From Glycine soja (lineage: Eukaryota; Streptophyta; Magnoliopsida; Fabales; Fabaceae): a DNA stretch of 64,000 nt. Of this stretch, positions 56,807-64,000 are shown in pieces; position 1 is the stretch's first letter; every line of letters begins with the position of its first letter. The stretch covers positions 48,761,349 through 48,825,348 of the forward strand of contig NC_041016.1 of NCBI RefSeq assembly GCF_004193775.1. Direction: 5' to 3'. Made by a program: the position numbers and the translations under genes. A model generated the notes under the pieces. The model worked only from the letters and a program-made list of their open reading frames with translations, made no database searches and was not told where the DNA came from.

Positions 56807-58801
56807 ATGGAGGTTTCTATTACAGATGAAATTGCAGGCACTATGGAGCTCAACCCTGATAGGCTGGGTGAGCTCAAAGCATTTGATGACACAAAAGCTG
56901 GTGTGAAAGGCCTTGTTGATGAAGGGGTCGCAAAGATCCCAAGATTATTTCATCATCCACCTGATGAATTTGTCATGGCTTCAAAGTTAGGCAACACAGA
57001 ATACACTATACCTGTTATAGACCTTGCAGAAGTTGGCAAAGATCCAAGTTCACGCCAAGAAATTATAGGCAGAATAAGGGAAGCTTCTGAGAGATGGGGT
57101 TTCTTTCAGGTGGTCAACCATGGCATCCCTGTGACTGTTCTAGAGGACTTGAAAGATGGGGTGCAAAGGTTTCATGAACAAGATATTGAGGAGAAGAAAG
57201 AGCTATATACCCGTGACCATATGAAACCTCTGGTGTATAATAGCAATTTTGATCTGTACAGTTCACCAGCCCTCAATTGGAGGGACAGTTTCATGTGTTA
57301 CCTGGCTCCTAATCCTCCCAAACCTGAAGACTTGCCAGTAGTATGCAGGTAATTAGTTCATGTATGTATACTGCCTTGAATTTTAGGCCATTTAGATCAA
57401 GGTATATTTAGCTTTATAAGTTTATATTTGTATGATGTTACTATGCATAAAGGTTGTGCATGGTTCCTGAATAAGATTCAACCTTCTAATAGCTTTATAA
57501 ATTGTCTCCACTCGAGTGCATCAAGAGTTATCAATCAAGGTATAAAATATGAAGTTAGCTAAACAAATAGACAAATCAATACAACTTCCAAAAGGGAGGA
57601 AGATACAAAGCTAAAGGCATGCTACTTCTAATTTCATTTCCTGTTCTTATTTTTAATTACCAAATGGACACCTCGTTTTCAATTTGTTTCCTGTGCAAAA
57701 ATATGTACAGGTAAAAGAGAAAAACAAAAAGAAAGTTATTTTCACTATTTCCTGGTACAAATATTTGAAAACAGAAAACGAAAAGAAGGTGACAATTTTA
57801 TAATTAAAAGTGAAATGAGAAAACGTTTTTCTCAAACTAAACAAATAACAATCCCTAAGGTTTCCATTTCTACTATGTAATTGCTTACTGACTGCATTTT
57901 CTTGTAGGGATATACTTTTGGAATATGGGACATATGTAATGAAGCTTGGAATTGCTCTATTTGAATTATTATCAGAAGCTCTTGGGCTGCACCCAGACCA
58001 TTTAAAAGACTTGGGTTGTGCTGAGGGACTTATTTCACTTTGCCATTACTACCCTGCATGCCCTGAACCAGATTTAACTTTGGGAACCACAAAGCATTCT
58101 GATAATTGTTTCCTCACAGTGCTTCTCCAGGATCATATTGGTGGCCTGCAGGTTCTTTACCAGAACATGTGGATTGATATAACCCCAGAACCTGGGGCTC
58201 TTGTTGTTAACATTGGTGATCTTCTACAGGCAAGTTCTCTATCGTTATTGTGCATGTTTGATCCGTGGGAATCGAAGACAGTGTTAGGAGGTTTACATAA
58301 AAATGGCTAGTCTATGTTATGGCTGTAGATGGTTAATATGTATCTTAGGCTTAGCCCTTACATGTTCAAATGGCTGTTATTATCATACTCTTATATTCAT
58401 ATTATTAAATATTGCGACTCCTAAAACAGCACCAAATTTGTAATGACATTTTTCCCATGTAAAAAGCTAAAATCTGATACAACTTTGCAACTTTGCAAGT
58501 TCTTAATATTGACATGAATGTGGCTAATTTTTTTTCCCTTTAACTGCAGCTTATAACAAATGACAGATTCAAGAGCGTAGAACATAGAGTACAGGCAAAT
58601 CTCATAGGTCCAAGAATATCTGTTGCATGCTTTTTCAGCGAAGGTCTTAAATCATCACCAAAACCCTATGGACCTATAAAAGAATTATTGACAGAAGACA
58701 ATCCTCCCAAATACAGAGAAACCACAGTTGCGGAGTATGTACGGTATTTCGAAGCTAAAGGTCTTGATGGAACCTCTGCACTTCAACACTTCAAGATTTG
58801 A
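56807..58801 (+). CDS. 2-oxoglutarate/Fe(II)-dependent dioxygenase (ACC-oxidase-homologue type), gene B
   Basis: Exons 56807-57348, 57908-58229 and 58550-58801 join in frame to 371 aa. The N-terminal DIOX_N part includes [11 protein letters not shown] and [12 protein letters not shown]. The catalytic core holds iron ligands H244 and D246 (TTKHSDN) and H300 (VEHRV), and the 2-oxoglutarate Arg in PRIS (R310, S312). All key residues are present. The closest named groups are ACC oxidase homologue 1 and deacetoxyvindoline 4-hydroxylase-like enzymes of plant specialised metabolism; substrate unknown. Intron 1 is GT-AG, intron 2 uses a GC donor (CAG|GCAAGT). A polyadenylation-like AATAAA is at 58831. 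This is the only intact member of a three-gene tandem cluster. Confidence 0.96.
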
Positions 58802-60370
58802 GTTGAATTGGTGTGTGGTTTATTTAGCACAATAAATGAATAGATTAGATAAGTTGGATATTATAACATTTATGAAACTAAATAAGATTAAGGATCTTAT
58901 ATTCTTATTCTTGGACTGGAAATCTGTGGTATCGTTTGTCTTGTAACTAAGTCATTATAATATACCGTATGAGGTGAAACAAGAACTCTGCTTGTGTTGA
59001 TTATGTATCTTCATATGAAGCTACGCCTAGCAAATTTATGTTCTGCTAAAAAAACTTTCCAACAGTCACCAAATACACAAATTCTTAGAGAGTACGTGCT
59101 TCAAAACATAAACGAAAGAAACAAGTTATTGGCACTAGCTGTTTAAAGGCATAATCGTTGATATGCTATATCATATGTTCAACCCATTTTATATTGATTG
59201 ATTTAATGAACGATTTTATAGTAATCGATTTTATGGTGACTATCTTAATGACCAATTTTAAAGACGGATGTAGTAACTAATTTAGTGACCACATGTTCTA
59301 GATTGCAACCCCAATTCTTGTATCTGTGAAATTTTATATATGTGAAAAGTTTGAAAGGAAACCCAATTTACACGGAAATTATGTGAAGGCAAAGAAGCAT
59401 GGGGCACTGTAGAAAATGATCTTTGTTTATAAGAAAAATACTAGCAATATACACTCTAATGCACCCTTTGATCACATTCTTTATTATTATGTGAAATTTA
59501 TTAGAAATCACATAATTTTGTTGGTCCAGTTTTTACTTAATGAGTTTTATTCATGATTTTATAGTTTTCAAATGAATTTTAACCAACAATTGGTAAGTGT
59601 TAGAAGGAGGTGTTTGAGAGTAGTGTGTGTTACTAGCACTCCTCTTGTTTATAATCATGTGATTTCCTTTCAGCACAATAGGGATGAGCTGCCCATGAAT
59701 AAATATATTGACCGGGACATTTCTTTGTTTTGCTTTATCGGTTTGTCATTCATTTTTTTATAGGAAGTCCTATTCATGCAAAATCTCTTAAGTTGAATAG
59801 TCCCCACCTAAAGTAAAGTATTGGGAAGGATGGGTAAGTTCTGATCAAACATATGATCATCATAAAAAAATGCATTTTTGTTCCTTTCCATGTGCCCCGC
59901 TTACCATGAGTTTGGGTAACCACGTACCATGTAAAAGGAAATTAAAGCTAGTACCCAATTATCAAACTATATGATCCTTAACTCTTAAGCCACGCATGAA
60001 CGAGGAGAGGGTGGTTTTACTTTTAAATTCAAGCAAATAGCCTCCAGATCAAGACCTAGATTAAAGATATACTTAAATATATTAGTTCACTATTGATTCC
60101 ACTGACCTATTCTTTAGGTGGATTGTCACGCTTCTACTAAGCAAATTAGAAAAACTTCATGCTTAGTTACTCGTTTAATCCAAGTTGTCACAATATGACG
60201 ATAGTTTAATTGTCTCGAGAATCCAGGGAAAGAAAATGAGGATGCCTTAGTTTATTCAACTCTTATGGAAAACTGAAATTGAAACCAGAGCATTTCCACC
60301 TACTCCTCAATTCTTGAACCTTTCATAGTTGCTTTCATTACAGAATTGATGCATAGAATAGCCTCAAAAT
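58802..60370. other. Spacer between dioxygenase genes B and C
   Basis: 58802-59320 is the duplicated 3' flank. The remainder is AT-rich with no gene; the 63-codon frame at 59572-59763 has no known domain. Confidence 0.6.
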
Positions 60371-60634
60371 ATGGTGATCACAAGAACAGATGAGTTGGAG
60401 GCAGGAACTGTTTCCAGTTATGACAGGATAAGTGAACTTAAGGCATTTGATGATTCAAAGGCTGGTGTCCAAGGACTGGTAGAAAATGGTGTGACAAAAG
60501 TTCCACGTATGTTCTATTGTGAACATACTAATGACAGTAATGGCTCAACCAGTGAACCAAATTCAAAGTTCAGTATTCCCACCATTGTGAACCAAATTCA
60601 AAGTTCAGTATTCCCACCATTGAGCTCATAGGCA
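60371..60634 (+). pseudogene. Dioxygenase gene C, exon 1 fragment cut by a Copia
   Basis: Starts MVITRTDELEAGTVSSYDRI then SELKAFDDSKAGVQGLVENG, clearly the N-terminus of the same family. A 35-bp tandem duplication (60552-60586 and 60587-60621, GTGAACCAAATTC to CCCACCATT) shifts the frame and leads to a stop at 60629. Directly after GAGCTCATAGGCA the LTR of a Copia begins, so the rest of the gene is displaced outside the window or lost. Confidence 0.9.
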
Positions 60635-60867
60635 TGTTGGAAGAATAAGAAGATTTTATTTCATTTGGCACACAAAATACAAGAGTATGATCCCCTATTT
60701 ATACTAAAATAGAGTGACCACTCACATAATTTGCTTATTCAAGAATACTAAATGCTCACATAATTGCTTATTCAAGACTTTGTAACTTACAACCTTACAA
60801 CTTTCATCTTCCACAATTTAAGGCTCATAAAACTTGTTATTATTATTTTTCTAATTAATATCTAACA
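60635..60867 (-). repeat. 3' LTR of the Copia element
   Basis: Plus-strand sequence begins TGTTGGAAGAATAAG and ends AATATCTAACA, with TG/CA ends on both strands. It sits inside exon 1 of dioxygenase C. Confidence 0.85.
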
Positions 60868-62645
60868 TCCTCCCTTAATTGGAAAATTATTCTGCGCACC
60901 AAATCTTGTTCGCAATCTTCGAAAATCTTCAAATTTGAGAGGCTTGGTGAAAATATCCGCAACTTGATCTTGAGTTTTCACATGAGTCAATTCTACTTCT
61001 TTCTTTGTAATGCACTCTCTAATGAAATGATACCTTGTATCTATATGCTTACTTCGTTCATGGAACACCGGATTCTTGGCAAGCTCTTGTGCAGATCTAT
61101 TATCAACATAGATCTTTGTGCTTTCCTTTTGCAACAACTGAAATTCCTCCAACAATCTTTTTAGCCAAATGGCATGACATGTGCAAGAAGTTGCAGCTAC
61201 ATACTCGGTTTCACAAGTAGAAAGTGTCACAATGCCTTGCTTCTTAGAACTCCATGTAAAAACACAATCACCCATAAAAAATACAAATCCGGTAGTACTT
61301 TTTCTATCATCAACATCTCCGGCAAAATCACTATCACAAAATCCCACAAGCTTATAGTTATTGGAGGGAGAATAAAACAATCCAAAATCAATTGTACCTT
61401 TCAAGTAACGAAGAATTATTTTTGCGGCTTTTAGATGAGGAGAGGTAGGAGCCTCCGTAAAGTGACACACAACTCCCACCGCATATAGAATATCGGGCCT
61501 TGTATTGGTTAGATACCTTAAACTCCCCACAAGACTCTTGAAGACCGTGGAGTCTACCTTCTCTCCTTCATCAAACTTTGATAACTTCAAGCCACCTTCC
61601 ATAGGTGTGTTCACAGAATTGCAATCAAGCATATTAAATTTCTTCAACACTTCTTTTGTGTAACTTTCTTGTGAGACAAAGATACCATTCTCCGTTTGCT
61701 TCACTTCCATTCCCAAGTAATATGACATGAGTCCCATATCTGTCATATCAAATTCATGAGACATGGACTCCTTGAAGTCTTCAAACAAATTTGGGTTATT
61801 GCCGGTAAAGATAAGGTCATCCACATAAAGACAAATAAATAAGACATCACCATTATTAAAAGTTTTAACATAAAGAGCATACTCATTTTGACAACGAACA
61901 AACCCATTGTCTTGGAAGTACTTGTCAATGCGAGTATTCCATGTCCTCGGTGCTTGCTTTAGACCATACAACGCCTTGTTCAATTTCAAGACTTTTCCTT
62001 CTTGACCTTCGATGACAAAACCCATTGGTTGTTCAACATAGACATCTTCTTCAAGATAGCCATTTAGAAATGCTGATTTTACATCAAGCTGAAAAATTCT
62101 CCACTTCATTTGAGCTGCCAAGGAAATAAGAAGACGAATGGTTCTCATGCGGGCAACCGGTGCAAACACTTCATCATAATCAACTCCATATTGTTGCTTG
62201 TAGCCTTTAGCTACAAGTCTTGCTTTGTGTCTCTCAACCTCTCCTTTTCCATTCTTCTTGATTTTGAACACCCATTTGACTCCAATTGCTTCATGACCTT
62301 TGGGAAGGCTTGATAACTCCCAAGTGTTGTACTTCTCAATGGCTTTGATTTCTTCTTTCATGGCTTGTCTCCACCTTTTGTCTTTCATTGCTTCATCAAA
62401 GTTTAAGGGTTCACTGTCAACAAAAAGACAAAACAAATCATTTATAACTTCAGTTTCATCATATAATTCTTGAAAATTTCTCATTCTTCTTGGCCTTTCA
62501 CTTGAACTCCCTTCGGAAGATGATGAAGCTTCATTGGTTGAAGGAGTTGGTGAAAGTGCTGGAGTTGAATCATTTGGAGTCAAGGCTTCTTCATCTATTT
62601 CTTCAAAGTACGGGAAAAAATCATAAGTGTCTTCTTTCTCCTCCT
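60862..62645 (-). pseudogene. Copia reverse transcriptase-RNase H (open frame)
   Basis: One uninterrupted frame of about 573 residues from the first Met at 62583, and open up to the stop at 62646. RT: KWRIFQLDVKSAFLNGYLEE and the catalytic LYVDDLIFTGN. RNase H: FCDSDFAGDVDDRKSTTGF, STCETEYVAATS and IYVDNRSAQELAKNPVFHE, with the acidic residues intact. Separated from the integrase by a single nonsense codon, so this domain is better preserved than the rest. Confidence 0.93.
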
Positions 62646-63655
62646 AATTCCATGTGCCTTCTTCATAGAACTCGACATCTCGGCTTACAATTGTCTTTCC
62701 ATTGTTTGGATTGTACAATTTGTAGCCTTTTGAGCTTGCATCATAGCCAATGAACACATGTTTCTCACTCCGATCATCAAGCTTGAATCTTCCTTGGTCG
62801 GGTACATGAGCATATGCAATGCTCCCAAATACTCTCAAGTGATCAACTCTTGGCTTCACTCCACTCCATGCTTCTTGTGGTGTTTGATCTTTGACATTCT
62901 TTGTTGGGGAGCGATTGGACAAATAAACGGCACATGCAACAGCTTCGGCCCAAAATTCCTTTGGCATATTTTTAGCCTTCAACATACATCTAGTCATATT
63001 AAGAATAGTTCTATTTTTTCTCTCCGCTACCCCATTTTGTTGTGGAGATCTAGGAACCATTAGAGGGCGACGAATCCCATATTTTTCACAAAATTCATTA
63101 AATTCTTTTGATGTGAATTCGCCACCTCTATCGGATCTTAGAGCTTTGATTACATAACCACTCTCCTTTTCCACAAGAGCTTTAAAATTTTTAAAAGCTA
63201 CAAATGCCTCAGATTTTTTCTTTAGAAAATAAACCCAACTCTTTCTACTATAATCATCAATAAAAAGCAAGAAATATTTATTGTTACCACATGAAGGAGG
63301 ATTGATTGGGCCACACACATCGGTGTAAACAAGTTGGAGAGGCTCCTTTGCTCTTGAATTAGCTTCTTTTGGAAAACTCCTTCTTGCATGCTTTCCAAGG
63401 AGACATGCTTCACACAATTGATTAGTATGGTTGATGTGAGGCATCCCTTTCACCATCTTCTCCTCTCCTAAGGATTTTAGTGCTCCAAAATTCAAGTGCC
63501 CAAATCTCATATGCCAACACCATGATTCATCTTTTATGCTAGCCTTCAAACATTTTGCTTCATTGGTTTTAATGTTCAAAGTGAACATTCTATTTCTTGA
63601 CATAAACACCTTGGCAATCAAATTAGAATTTTGATCTTGAAGGCATAAAAACAAT
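62646..63655 (-). pseudogene. Copia integrase
   Basis: GAG-pre-integrase HHCC (WHMRFGHLNF, LCEACLLGK) and the integrase core with the three acidic residues (YTDVCGP, RSDRGGEF, NGVAERKNRT). The frame ends at a TAG (62646-62648) replacing what I expect to be Trp, and its upstream end at about 63655 is a frameshift in a T run. Otherwise open over about 336 codons. Confidence 0.92.
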
Positions 63656-63990
63656 CTTTCATATAAATTTCATACCCCTTTTCAACAAGTTGTCCCAAAC
63701 TCAAAATATTGCTTTTTAGTTTAGGAACATAGTAAACATCCGTGATTAATTTGTGAGCACCATCTTTTAAAGAAATTAAAATGGTACCTTTTCCTTATAT
63801 TTGCACCTTGAAAGAATCTCCAAAAGAAACATTTCCTTTCACCTTCTCATCAAGTTCCACAAATTTCTCTTTGCATCCACACATGTGATTGCTTGCTCCA
63901 TTGTCAAGATACCATAAGCATTTGTCTTCCTTCTCACCATTATTAAGTGATAGTAGTAGTGTTGACTCTTCAACTTCTTTATCTTCTTTA
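63656..63990 (-). pseudogene. Copia protease region
   Basis: Readable as WYLDNGASNHMCG, with Asn at the variable middle position of the aspartic-protease D-x-G motif. Downstream VPKLKSNILSLGQLVEKGYE is the usual segment leading to the integrase. One stop interrupts it near 63797. Confidence 0.8.
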
Positions 63991-64000
63991 TCATCAACAA

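Larger units (their letters stand above)
60635..64000 (-). mobile_element. Copia retrotransposon (truncated by the window edge)
   Basis: The 3' LTR at 60635-60867 (233 bp, TGTTGG to CTAACA) is followed by a polypurine-tract complement (TCCTCCCTT). On the minus strand: protease, integrase, RT and RNase H in Copia order. The pol frame ends KGGC plus a stop overlapping the LTR edge, a usual Copia arrangement. gag and the 5' LTR lie beyond 64000, so age and target duplication cannot be read. Confidence 0.93.

Noticed and set aside
1..64000. tRNA, rRNA or snoRNA genes
   Set aside because: No cloverleaf or rRNA-like segments were recognised by eye. A tRNAscan or Rfam search would be needed to exclude them fully.

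Overview
The window looks like nuclear DNA of a legume, most likely soybean or a close relative (Glycine/Phaseoleae). The reasons are an AT-rich plant intergenic background, plant spliceosomal introns, tandem TIR-NBS-LRR remnants of the legume type, and a dense mixture of Copia, Gypsy, TRIM, LINE, MULE, CACTA and hAT sequences. The species is an inference from recognised protein families; no database was searched. No bacterial or organellar features were seen.

Layout. (1) 1-9.2 kb: remnants of a Copia gag and LTR, an orphan copy of an eEF2-like promoter/5' leader, then LRR fragments of a TNL resistance gene. A LINE lies between these fragments and itself carries a solo LTR. (2) 9.3-12.7 kb, minus strand: an eEF2-like gene (eEF2L) with an open frame but an altered P-loop and a shortened switch I. 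(3) 14.4-20.45 kb: a structurally complete MULE (TIRs, 11-bp target duplication, palindromic subterminal arrays) with a decayed transposase-OTU gene and captured CACTA and plant-mobile-domain fragments. (4) 20.5-26.3 kb: a non-autonomous hAT element, an hAT transposase pseudogene and a Copia gag remnant. (5) 27.2-31.25 kb, minus strand: a canonical, intact eEF2 gene with a 5'UTR intron and a promoter typical of translation genes. (6) 34.2-38.6 kb: a solo LTR, then an intact five-exon Per1/PGAP3-like gene lacking the family's HxxxH motif. (7) 40.4 kb: a second orphan eEF2 promoter fragment. (8) 42.4-60.6 kb: a tandem cluster of three 2-oxoglutarate/Fe(II) dioxygenase genes. The first is a pseudogene with a TRIM in intron 1 and a Copia in intron 2, the second is intact, and the third is cut short by a Copia that runs off the window. 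Between the first and second lie nested Gypsy solo LTRs.

Four loci appear intact as protein-coding genes: eEF2, eEF2L, the PGAP3-like gene and the second dioxygenase. eEF2 drives ribosomal translocation. eEF2L and the PGAP3-like gene both keep full-length open frames while losing residues that their families need, so they are the most interesting loci for function. Tandem duplication is the main theme (two eEF2 genes plus two orphan eEF2 promoters, three dioxygenases, two LRR blocks). Transposon insertion accounts for most of the remaining sequence.
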